DNA from: Closterium sp. Naga37s-1
Lineage: Eukaryota > Streptophyta > Zygnematophyceae > Desmidiales > Closteriaceae
Reading direction: 5' to 3'
NCBI GenBank assembly: GCA_947471745.1
Contig: CANJKZ010000929.1
Span: 868,001 to 932,000 of the forward strand
DNA length: 64,000 nt
The position numbers were made by a program, and so were the translations under genes. The notes beneath the pieces are model-generated. The model saw only the letters and a program-made list of their open reading frames with translations. It searched no databases and was not told the origin of the DNA. Below are positions 1 to 13,477 of this stretch, one piece after another (the stretch's first letter is position 1; the number at the start of each line of letters is the position of its first letter).

Positions 1-3000
1 ATACACATCCACTCACATACACATCCTCTCACATACACATCCACTCACATACACATCCACTCACAAACACATCCACTCACATACACATCCACTCACATAC
101 ACATCCACTCACATACACATCTACTCACACTCACATACACATCCACTCACATACACATCCACTCACATACACATCCACTCACATACACATCCACTCACAT
201 ACACATCCACTCACACACACATCCACTCACATACACATCCACTCACATACACATCCACTCACATACACATCCACTCACATACACATCCACTCACATACAC
301 ATCTACGCACATACACATCCACTCACATACACATCCAATCACATACACATCCACTCACATACACATCCTCTCACATACACATCCACTCACATACACATCC
401 ACTCACAAACACATCCACTCACATACACATCCACTCACATACACATCCACTCACATACACATCTACTCACACTCACATACACATCCACTCACATACACAT
501 CCACTCACATACACATCCACTCACATACACATCCACTCATACACACATCCACTCACATACACATCTACTCACATAGAGATCCACTCACACACACATCTAC
601 TCACATACACATCCACTCACATACACATCCACTCACATACACATCCACTCACATACACATCCACTCACATACACATCCACTCACATACACATCCACTCAC
701 ATACACATCCACTCACACACACATCCACTCACATACACATCTACTCACATACACATCCACTCACATACACATCCACTCACATACACATCCACTCACATAC
801 ACATCCACTCACACACACATCCACTCACATACACATCGACTCACATACACATCCACTCACACACACATCGACTCACATACACATCCACTCACATACACAT
901 CCACTCACATACACATCCACTCACATACACATCCACTCACATACACATCCACTCACATACACATCCACTCACAAACACATCCACTCACATACACATCCAC
1001 TCACATACACATCCACTCACATACACATCCACTCACATATACATCCACTCACATACACATCCACTCACATACACATCTACTCACATACACATCTACTCAC
1101 ATACACATCCACTCACATACACATCCACTCACATACACATCTACTCACATACACATCCACTCACATACACATCCACTCACATACACATCCACTCATACAT
1201 ATCTACTCACATACAGATCCACTCACACACACATCTACTCACATACACATCCACTCACATACACATCCACTCACATACACATCCACTCACATACACATCC
1301 ACTCACATACACATCCACTCACATACACATCCACTCACATACACATCCACTCACACACACATCCACTCACATACACATCCACTCACATACACATCTACTC
1401 ACATACAGATCCACTCACACACACATCTACTCACATACACATCTACTCACATACACATCCACTCACATACACATCTACTCACATACACATCCACTCACAT
1501 ACACATCCACTCACATACACATCCACTCACATACACATCTACTCACATACAGATCCACTCACACACACATCTACTCACATACACATCTACTCACATACAC
1601 ATCCACTCACATACACATCTACTCACATACACATCCACTCACATACACATCCACTCACATACACATCCACTCACATACACATCTACTCACATACACATCC
1701 ACTCACAAACACATCCACTCACATACACATCTACTCACATACACATCCACTCACATACACATGCACTCATATACACATCCACTCACATACACATCCACTC
1801 ACATACACATCCACTCACATACACATCCACTCATATACACATCCACTCACATACACATCCACTCACATACACATCCACTCACATACGCATCCACTCACAC
1901 ACACATCCACTCACATACACATCCACTCACATACACATCCACTCACATACACATCCACTCACATACACATCCACTTACATACACATCCACTCACATACGC
2001 ATCCACTCACACACACATCCACTCACATACACATCCACTCACATACACATCCACTCACATACACATCCACTCACATACACATCCACTCACATACACATCT
2101 ACTCACATACACATCCACTCACATACACATCCACTCACATACACATCCACTCACATACACATCCTCTCATATACACATCCACTCACATACACATCCACTC
2201 ACAAACACATCCACTCACATACACATCCACTCACATACACATCCACTCACATACACATCTACTCACACTCACATACACATCCACTCACATACACTCACAT
2301 ACACATCCACTCACATACACATCCACTCACATACACATCCACTCACACACACATCCACTCACATACACATCTACTCACATACAGATCCACTCACACACAC
2401 ATCTACTCACATACACATCCACTCACATACACATCCACTCACATACACATCCACTCACATACACATCTACTCACATACACCTCCACTCACATACACATCC
2501 ACTCACATACACATCCACTCATATACACATCCACTCACATACACATCCACTCACATACACATCCACTCACATACACATCTACTCACATACACATCCACTC
2601 ACATACACATCCACTCACATACACATCCACTCACATACACATCCTCTCACATACACATCCACTCACATACACATCCACTCACAAACACATCCACTCACAT
2701 ACACATCCACTCACATACACATCCACTCACATACACATCTACTCACACTCACATACACATCCACTCACATACACATCCACTCACATACACATCCACTCAC
2801 ATACACATCTACTCACATACACATCCACTCACATACACATCCACTCACATACATATCCACTCACATACACATCCTCTCACATACACATCCACTCACATAC
2901 ACATCCACTCACAAACACATCCACTCACATACACATCCACTCACATACACATCCACTCACATACACATCTACTCACACTCACATACACATCCACTCACAT

Positions 3001-6000
3001 ACACATCCACTCACATACACATCCACTCACATACACATCCACTCACATACACATCCACTCACACACACATCCACTCACATACACATCTACTCACATACAG
3101 ATCCACTCACACACACATCTACTCACATACACATCCACTCACATACACATCCACTCACATACATATCCACTCACATACACATCCACTCACATACACATCC
3201 ACTCACATACACATCCACTCACATACACATCCACTCACATACACATCCACTCACATACACATCCACTCACATACACATCCACTCACATACACATCTACTC
3301 ACATACACATCCACTCACATACACATCCACTCACATACACATCCACTCACATACACATCCTCTCACATACACATCCACTCACATACACATCCACTCACAA
3401 ACACATCCACTCACATACACATCCACTCACATACACATCCACTCACATACACATCTACTCACACTCACATACACATCCACTCACATACACATCCGCTCAC
3501 ATACACATCCACTCACATACACATCTACTCACATACACATCCACTCACATACACATCCACTCACATACACATCCACTCACATACACATCCTCTCACATAC
3601 ACATCCACTCACATACACATCCACTCACAAACACATCCACTCACATACACATCCACTCACATACACATCCACTCACATACACATCTACTCACACTCACAT
3701 ACACATCCACTCACATACACATCCACTCACATACACATCCACTCACATACACATCCACTCACATACACATCCACTCACACACACATCCACTCACATACAC
3801 ATCTACTCACATACAGATCCACTCACACACACATCTACTCACATACACATCCACTCACATACACATCCACTCACATACACATCCACTCACATACACATCC
3901 ACTCACATACACATCCACTCACATACACATCCACTCACATACACATCCACTCACACACACATCCACTCACATACACATCTACTCACATACACATCCACTC
4001 ACATACACATCCACTCACATACACATCTACTCACACTCACACACACATCCACTCACATACACATCCACTCACATACACATCCACTCACATACACATCCAC
4101 TCACATACACATCCACTAACACACACATCCACTCACATACACATCTACTCACATACAGATCCACTCACACACACATCTACTCACATACACATCCACTCAC
4201 ATACACATCCACTCACATACACATCCACTCACATACACATCTACTCACATACACATCCACTCACATACACATCCACTCACATACACATCCACTCATATAC
4301 ACATCCACTCACATACACATCCACTCACATACACATCCACTCACATACACATCCACTCATATACACATCCACTCACATACACATCCACTCACATACACAT
4401 CCACTCACATACACATCCACTCACATACACATCCACTCACATACACATCCACTCACATACACATCCACTCACATACACATCCACTCACATACACATCCAC
4501 TCACATACACATCCACTCACACACACATCCACTCACATACACATCCACTCACATACACATCCACTCACATACACATCCACTCACATACACATCCACTCAC
4601 ATACACATCTACTCACATACACATCCACTCACATACACATCCACTCACATACACATCCACTCACATACACATCCTCTCACATACACATCCACTCACATAC
4701 ACATCCACTCACAAACACATCCACCCACATACACATCCACTCACATACACATCCACTCACATACACATCTACTCACACTCACATACACATCCACTGACAT
4801 ACACATCCACTCACATACACATCCACTCACATACACATCCACTCACATACACATCCACTCACATACACATCCACTCACATACACATCCACTCACACACAC
4901 ATCCACTCACATACACATCTACTCACATACACATCCACTCACATACACATCCACTCACATACACATCCACTCACATACACATCCACTCACACACACATCC
5001 ACTCACATACACATCAACTCACATACAGGTCCACTCACACACACATCGACTCACATACACATCCACTCACATACACATCCACTCACATACACATCCACTC
5101 ACATACACATCCACTCACATACACATCCACTCACATACACATCCACTCACACACACATCCACTCACATACACATCCACTCACATACACATCCACTCACAT
5201 ACACATCCACTCACATACACATCCACTCACATACACATCTACTCACATACACATCCACTCACATACACATCCACTCACATACACATCCACTCACATACAC
5301 ATCCTCTCACATACACATCCACTCACATACACATCCACTCACAAACACATCCACTCACATACACATCCACTCACATACACATCCACTCACATACACATCT
5401 ACTCACACTCACATACACATCCACTCACATACACATCCACTCACATACACATCCACTCACATACACATCCACTCACATACACATCCACTCACACACACAT
5501 CCACTCACATACATATCTACTCACATACAGATCCACTCACACACACATCTACTCACATACACATCCACTCACATACACATCCACTCACATACACATCCAC
5601 TCACATACACATCCACTCACATACACATCCACTCACATACACATCCACTCACATACACATCCACTCACACACACATCCACTCACATACACATCTACTCAC
5701 ATACACATCCACTCACATACACATCCACTCACATACACATCCACTCACATACACATCCACTCACACACACATCCACTCACATACACATCGACTCACATAC
5801 AGATCCACTCACACACACATCGACTCACATACACATCCACTCACATACACATCCACTCACATACACATCCACTCACATACACATCCACTCACATACACAT
5901 CCACTCACATACACATCCACTCACATACACATCCACTCACATACACATCCACTCACATACACATCCACTCACATATACATCCACTCACATACACATCCAC

Positions 6001-9000
6001 TCACATACACATCTACTCACATACACATCCACTCACATACACATCCACTCACATACACATCCACTCACATACACATCTACTCACATACACATCCACTCAC
6101 ATACACATCCACTCACATACACATCCACTCATACACATCTACTCACATACAGATCCACTCACACACACATCCACTCACATACACATCCACTCACATACAC
6201 ATCCACTCACATACACATCCACTCACAAACACATCCACTCACACACACATCTACTCACATACATATCCACTCACATACACATCCACTTATATACACATCC
6301 ACTCACATACACATCCACTCACATACACATCCACTCACATATACATCCACTCACATACACATCCACTCACATACACATCCACTCACATACACATCCACTC
6401 ACACACACATCCACTCACATACACATCTACTCACAAACAGATCCACTCACACACACATCCACTCACATACACATCCACTCACATACACATCCACTCACAT
6501 ACACATCCACTCACATACACATCTACTCACATACACATCCACTCACATACACATCCACTCACATACACATCCACTCACATACACATCCTCTCACATACAC
6601 ATCCACTCACATACACATCCACTCACAAACACATCCACTCACATACACATCCACTCACATACACATCCACTCACATACACATCTACTCACACTCACATAC
6701 ACATCCACTCACATACACATCCACTCACATACACATCCACTCACATACACATCCACTCACATACACATCCACTCACACACACATCCACTCACATACACAT
6801 CTACTCACATACAGATCCACTCACACACACATCTACTCACATACACATCCACTCACATACACATCCACTCACATACACATCCACTCACATACACATCCAC
6901 TCACATACACATCCACTCACATACACATCCACTCACATACACATCCACTCACACACACATCCACTCACATACACATCTACTCACATACACATCCACTCAC
7001 ATACACATCCACTCACATACACATCCACTCACACACACATCCACTCACATACACATCCACTCACATACAGATCCACTCACACACACATCGACTCACATAC
7101 ACATCCACTCACATACACATCCACTCACATACACATCCACTCACATACACATCCACTCACATAGACATCCACTCACATACACATCCACTCACATACACAT
7201 CCACTCACATACACATCCACTCACATACACATCCACTCACATACACATCCACTCACATATACATCCACTCACATACACATCCACTCACATACACATCTAC
7301 TCACATACACATCCACTCACATACACATCCACTCACATACACATCCACTCACATACACATCTACTCACATACACATCCACTCACATACACATCCACTCAC
7401 ATACACATCCACTCATACACATCTACTCACATACAGATCCACTCACACACACATCCACTCACATACACATCCACTCACATACACATCCACTCACATACAC
7501 ATCCACTCACATACACATCCACTCACATACACATCCACTCACATACACATCCACTCACATACACATCCACTCACATACACATCTACTCACATACAGATCC
7601 ACTCACACACACATCTACTCACATACACATCTACTCACATACACATCCACTCACATATACATCTACTCACATACACATCCACTCACATACACATCCACTC
7701 ACATACACATCCACTCACATACACATCCGCTCACATACACATCCACTCACATAAACATCCACTCACATACACATCCACTCACAATACACATCCACTCACA
7801 TACACATCCACTCACATACACATCCACTCACATACACATCCACTCACACACACATCCACTCACATACACATCCACTCACATACACATCCACTCACATACA
7901 CATCCACTCACATACACATCCACTCACATACACATCCACTCACATATACATCCACTCACATACACATCCACTCACATACACATCTACTCACATACACATC
8001 CACTCACATACACATCCACTCACATACACATCCACTCACATACACATCTACTCACATACACATCCACTCACATACACATCCACTCACATACACATCCACT
8101 CATACACATCTACTCACATACAGATCCACTCACACACACATCCACTCACATACACATCCACTCACATACACATCCACTCACATACACATCCACTCACATA
8201 CACATCCACTCACATACACATCCACTCACATACACATCCACTCACATACACATCCACTCACATACACATCTACTCACATACAGATCCACTCACACACACA
8301 TCTACTCACATACACATCTACTCACATACACATCCACTCACATATACATCTACTCACATACACATCCACTCACATACACATCCACTCACATACACATCCA
8401 CTCACATACACATCCGCTCACATACACATCCACTCACATAAACATCCACTCACATACACATCCACTCACATACACATCCACTCACATACACATCCACTCA
8501 CATACACATCCACTCACATACACATCCACTCACATACACATCCACTCACATACACATCCACTCACATACACATCCACTCACATACACATCCACTCACATA
8601 CATATCCACTCACATACACATCCACTCACATACACATCCACTCACGTTCACATCCACTCACATACACATCCACTCACATACACATCCACTCACATACACA
8701 TCCACTCACATACACATCTACTCACATACACATCCACTCACATACACATCCACTCACATACACATCCACTCACATACACATCCACTCACATACACATCCA
8801 CTCACACACACATCCACTCACATACACATCGACTCACATACAGATCCACTCACACACACATCGACTCACATACACATCCACTCACATACACATCCACTCA
8901 CATACACATCCACTCACATACACATCCACTCACATACACATCCACTCACATACACATCCACTCACATACACATCCACTCACATACACATCCACTCACATA

Positions 9001-9593
9001 TACATCCACTCACATACACATCCACTCACATACACATCTACTCACATACACATCCACTCACATACACATCCACTCACATACACATCCACTCACATACACA
9101 TCTACTCACATACACATCCACTCACATACACATCCACTCACATACACATCCACTCATACACATCTACTCACATACAGATCCACTCACACACACATCCACT
9201 CACATACACATCCACTCACATACACATCCACTCACATACACATCCACTCACAAACACATCCACTCACATACACATCTACTCACATTCACATCCACTCACA
9301 TACACATCCACTCATATACACATCCACTCACATACACATCCACTCACATACACATCCACTCACATATACATCCACTCATATACACATCCACTCACATACA
9401 CATCCACTCACATACACATCCACTCACATACACATCCACTCACATACACATCCACTCACATACACATCCACTCACATACACATCCACTCACACACACATC
9501 CACTCACATACACATCCACTCACATACACATCCACTCACATACACATCCACTCACATACACATCCACTCACATACACATCTACTCACATACAG
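1..9593. repeat. 16-bp minisatellite array, first block
   Basis: Tandem copies of a 16-bp unit, ACTCACATACACATCC, fill the whole interval with point variants such as CTACTC, ACACAC, ACAAAC, CAGATCC and a 6-bp insertion (ACTCACACTCAC). The plus strand is nearly free of G. Variant units recur in the same order (a CCTCTC unit, then a CAAACAC unit, then a CTACTCACACTCAC unit), for instance starting near 2161, 2641, 2871, 3357, 3587, 4671, 5301 and 6585, so larger blocks have been duplicated. Because the unit is 16 bp and has no stop in any plus-strand frame, it gives very long open frames encoding the 16-residue period THPLTYTSTHIHIHSH; I treat these as a by-product of the repeat. The array starts before the window. 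Confidence 0.97.
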
Positions 9594-10484
9594 GGCAAGC
9601 TGCGTAGCTATCTTTGCTTGCAAATCACCCGGGACAGAGCACGGTGCACCATTACCTTGACTCAGTCACACATGGTGCAGTAGGTCCTTCAGCGCTTTGA
9701 CTTCACGTACTCCTCGCCTCAGGCCACTCCTCTGTCTACTCGCCACTCGCTCTCAGCTCTGCCTTCAGATGAGTCCGTAGAGCCGAGTGGCCTGTACCCA
9801 GAGCTTGTTGGCTGCCTCATGTACCTGAAGACATGTACTCGACCTGACCTGGCATACCCTCTTAGCATCTTGGCACGCTATGTTGCTCCTGGGAGACACC
9901 GACCAGACCACATGGTTGCAGCTAAGAGGGTGTTGCGCTACCTGTGCAGTACGTCGGGCATGGGGCTCGTGCTTGGAGGACGGGCTCGAGTTGTCCTCAC
10001 TGGTCACGCAGACGCTTCTTGGGTTGACGACTTGGCTACGCAGCGGTCGTCACAGGGTTACACCTTCAGCCTTGGTTCCGGCTCTGTTTCGTGGCAGTCT
10101 ACCCGCTCGTTTTCTGTTCTCCGCTCCAGTTGTGAGGCTGAGATCTACATTGGGGCCACGGCTGCGCAGGAGTTACGCTGGCTCACCTACCTGCTGACCG
10201 ACTTGGGAGAGGCGCCTCGTTCTCCTCCAGTTCTGTACGTCGACAACAAGGCCATGCTGGCCTTGTGTCAGGAGCACAGACTGGAGCACAGAACGAAGCA
10301 CATTGCTTTGCGCTACTTCCTTGCTCGAGAGTTGCAGCAGCGTGGTCAGCTTCGTCTTGCTTACGTGGCCTCTCGGGCCAACACTGCTGATATCTTTATC
10401 AAGACACTTCAGCCTTCTGATCATCAGCGTTTCTGTACTATGCTAGGTCTTGTGCCTACCGGGCCTCACTTGCTTACCTTTTGA
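9594..10484 (+). pseudogene. Ty1/copia fragment A: end of reverse transcriptase plus RNase H
   Basis: The translation matches the C-terminal part of the copia polyproteins elsewhere in this window: end of the RT domain (LRSYL, ITLTQSHMVQ, CTRPDLAYPLSILARYVAPGRH), then RNase H (HADASW near 10003, SSCEAEIY near 10125, YVDNKA near 10237, ANTADIF near 10379), ending with a TGA at 10482-10484. The 5' side is cut off abruptly by the minisatellite at 9593/9594, so gag, protease, integrase and the RT active site are missing. A TAG near 9681 replaces the CAG (Gln) present in the paralogues. This is a dead fragment that still carries its 3' LTR downstream. Confidence 0.9.
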
Positions 10485-10703
10485 CTTTGCTAGTACTGTG
10501 ATCTATATATATCTGCATTTGCATGCTTACCCTTGTTAGGTTGAGATCACTGTCTTGCTTGTTCACATTGATTTATAATCCTGCATGTGAACTGGCCTTG
10601 TGGCCTTGAACTTGTGCTCAGAATGTGTGGTGACGTTGTGATCCACCTTGAGCTTGACCTTGCCTTGTTCTCTTGCTTGTCCCCCACTTTGCCTATGGGG
10701 GTG

Positions 10704-10820
10704 TGTTAGAACTATATTGTAGGCTGTAGTGGGGCACTCCTTATGGGGTACAGTAGTGTTAGGGTTTCCTACTTGTACTCCTCATGCTGTTCAATGCACT
10801 TCCTCGTTCTTATTTTTACA
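10704..10820 (+). repeat. 3' LTR of copia fragment A (117 bp)
   Basis: Begins TGTTAGAACTAT and ends TTATTTTTACA. It follows a polypurine tract (CTATGGGGGTG) at the same distance from the RNase H stop as in element F. Internal blocks such as GGCTGTAGTGGGG and TATGGGGTACA match the 126-bp LTRs of F, showing the same family but an older copy. Confidence 0.85.
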
Positions 10821-12344
10821 ACTTCAGATTCATAGTCGTTAGGAACAAATAGAGTGATAATGTGAGAGTACGACGGCTTATGTTGGCTTTGCTAGCTTGC
10901 CTAGACTTTATTACGCTATATCTAGCTTGGGTTTTATTTATCATGCATATATATGCTTGATTTCCTAGGTTAGGTGCATTCGTATATGTTATTATAGTTA
11001 TAGCACCGAACCAGGTTACGTGTACCGAACTCAAGCCTATTCGGTTTCCACCGAATTGCTTTCTACTGAGTTCGGGAAGGTTCTGTTCGGGACGCTTCGC
11101 GACCCTCAGAACATTCGCGTAACACCTGGGTAACTGGCCTTGTGTCGAGCCTATATATAGCCTCGTCTTGTACCCAGGTGAATCATTCAATTACAATTCT
11201 CTTTTCTGAGCTCGATCCTAGATCCTCACAGATAAGCAACCTTGCTTGAGTTGCGATTTCACCCAGCTTGTCCGGATTTTCCACCTCATCTGTGTTAACA
11301 AGAGTTGGCCCCATCTTTGCTTGGGTGGAGCCGACTTCGTGGTTGGGTGTAGCTGATCGTCTGCAGTGGGCAACGCCAACTTAGGCGAGCAGGTCGACAG
11401 AGTGGGTCGACCTGTACGGGGCCACTGTGGAGCGGACAACGACGGGAAATCGGCGGAGACTTCAACCTGGTGGTCGACGAAATGACTCGTCGACCTGGGA
11501 GAGGAGCCGACTTGAGGGCGCCGACCTTGGGAGGCCGACTTAGCAAAGTCGGCGGACAGCCTCACAATGGTTGACGATGATTTCATCGACTATTTGAGTT
11601 GCCGACTTGGTGAAGTCGGGGGATGCTGCCGACTTGGGTTGGTCGACGAGCACGTACAGCAGTTGGTCGACTCCTACCGCTCAAGTCGCTGCCGACTTGG
11701 TGGTTTCTTGGTCAACCAAGTTACCGGGGCAACAAGGTTCTGCAAAGAGCGCGACCGTTGCCGAGGAGATTCTGGCGGAGCCGACCTTGGAGTTGTATCA
11801 CGAGGTCGACATGGCTCTTTAGGCGCAATCGTCGGCACGTAGCCAACTTGGCACTATCGCCTCGCTTTTTAGAATTGGGTGCGCATCTGCTCTAAAGATT
11901 ACTAAACGATAGACCCTAAACCTAAGAGGATTAATGGCAATAATTCGACCTATTACTCCTACGCCTAAGAGGATTAATGGCAAGGCACCTTGCTGCAGTG
12001 TTGGCAAGCCGACTTGGTGCTGCAGTGTTGGCAAGCCGACCTGGTGCAGCAAGCGCCTAAAGCGACTTGGCGCAGCGCTGCAGTGTTGGCAAGCATAAGA
12101 GGATAAATGGGAATAATTAGACCTATTACTCCAGTGCAGAATTGCACTACTGGTAGGTCACCGATTTTGCTGCGCTGGATGTCGACCTACCTGTTTGCTA
12201 GGTTGCCAGGCTCTGGTGTAGTCAGCGTTGCCTTTGCCATTGCAGCAATTGTTAATCCATTGATGCAAACTCTTGCTAGTGAATCCTCCCCATAAATGAG
12301 CAAGTAGAGAGAACGCTAACGAACGCTGCGATCACTCACACAAC
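10821..12344. other. Gene-poor spacer with short GCCGACTTGG repeats
   Basis: No gene could be supported. 10821-11230 is AT-richer and holds a TATA-like site. From about 11320 to 12080 the decamer GCCGACTTGG and the motif GTCGAC recur many times at irregular spacing, and a longer unit (CTGCAGTGTTGGCAAGC) occurs three times between about 11995 and 12095. A block containing TAAGAGGATTAATGGCAA is also duplicated. The short open frames here look like chance products of this repetition. It may be the remains of an LTR or satellite. Confidence 0.5.
11151..11160 (+). promoter_or_regulatory. TATA-box-like element
   Basis: CTATATATAG lies about 40 bp upstream of a pyrimidine-rich initiator-like region. 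It resembles an RNA polymerase II core promoter, possibly of a decayed LTR, because no downstream gene can be supported. Confidence 0.3.
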
Positions 12345-12731
12345 TCATGCCTTCCCCCGTAGTCCTGATTCGTTGTGGAGTAACTCTCTGCAATCCGGAT
12401 CATCTCTTGGGTATCCGTAGTCTTCCAGCTCGTCCATGCGTTTTGCATCATGTGTTGCTTCGTTGACCTCCGGATCCATAACTGCCTTGCTTGATTCTTC
12501 TACATCGTTAGCGATCTTCCATTCCTTCAGAACGCCAGCATTCGTCGGAGCGTTGGAGCCTTCGTTCAGCAGCTCGTCAAAAGGACCGGTCATCTTCTTG
12601 GTGATCAATGATGGCGATGCAACCAGCGGAGCCATGACCAACGACGTAAGCACAGGCGTCATGGGAGAAGTCTGCTTCGTTGGAGCACTAGTAACACTTG
12701 CATCAACAGCAGAAACTGGCTTGGCTTCCAT
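12345..12731 (-). CDS. Hypothetical small acidic protein
   Basis: A 128-residue frame starting at MEAKPVSAVDASV and ending in a TGA. I chose this inner Met because the residues before it (open to 12794) look like untranslated sequence. The N-terminal half is rich in Ser, Thr, Val and Pro. The C-terminal half is hydrophilic and acidic (KRMDELEDYGYPRDD, then CRELLHNES). There is no transmembrane segment, signal peptide or domain I recognise. Composition is more protein-like than the neighbouring shadow frames, but the region is repeat-rich and no splice sites were tested, so it may be an exon of a larger gene or noncoding. Confidence 0.3.
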   Translation of the reverse strand: MEAKPVSAVDASVTSAPTKQTSPMTPVLTSLVMAPLVASPSLITKKMTGPFDELLNEGSNAPTNAGVLKEWKIANDVEESSKAVMDPEVNEATHDAKRMDELEDYGYPRDDPDCRELLHNESGLRGKA

Positions 12732-13206
12732 AGTGCAATGATGAAAAGCTTGCTGAATGCAGCTACCAGCTGATAATGAGCATATTCTGAGCACAGACTA
12801 GAAGTTATACTTCTTACGATGCTTGAACAGATGCTTGATCAGAGTACTTTTTAGCATTCGCCTTGTGAAAGGTTTTGCTCCATGTTGAACTTGATCCTAT
12901 GTGTACTCTGATCTAAGCATTGATAAGAAATTGTATGACATTGATGCTAGTTGTAAGGAAAATTCATTTTCCTTACTTCGCATCCCTGCTCAACGCGTAC
13001 ATCACTGTAGCACCACAGTCAGCACCGTTACCACTCGCAACCCTCGCATCGACAATCTGCCCGCCACCTTCGCACATCGCACCCCGACCTCACGGCTCGG
13101 CGGGTAACCCGCGCTCCGGGCCTCCGCTTCGACACTTTTTCCCAACCTCAGTCCCAGGCCCGTCGCGCGACAACCACAGTCCATTACCGTTACCACTGTA
13201 GTTTCG

Positions 13207-13310
13207 CTATATATTCTTCGCTCATGCCTTCGCTCATTGTACTCTTGCTTCGATAGTGCAACTCTCGTTCGTTCACTCAATTGCACTCGTAACACTTGGT
13301 ATTCAGAGCC
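13207..13310 (+). promoter_or_regulatory. End of Ty3/gypsy 5' LTR: TATA box and primer binding site
   Basis: CTATATATTC at 13207-13216 is a TATA-like box. About 80 bp downstream, TGGTATTCAGAGC (13297-13309) resembles the usual primer site complementary to the 3' end of initiator tRNA-Met (TGGTATCAGAGC). The LTR therefore ends just before 13297, probably at the TAACAC around 13290-13295. Its 5' edge cannot be set because the matching 3' LTR is missing from this truncated element. Confidence 0.6.
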
Positions 13311-13477
13311 TACGATCTCCTCTCGGACCGCACCCACACCTTCGCTTCCCCACTATCTCAATTTTTGGGGGGGGTGGACGTCTCTCAGCGACACAAGCAC
13401 CGCCGCTCGTAGTGCTCTCTCGTAAGCACGCACGGCTACGACTGAGGCTCTCGCTGAGCTCGCCCGACACCCCCGCC

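Noticed and set aside
1761..7754. A 1997-codon plus-strand open frame, His/Thr/Ser-rich
   Set aside because: It is the translation of the 16-bp repeat, which has no stop in any plus frame; no non-repeat protein segment or start context is present.
1..9593. Telomeric repeat
   Set aside because: The 16-bp unit has no resemblance to TTTAGGG-type telomere repeats and lies next to internal retroelement fragments.
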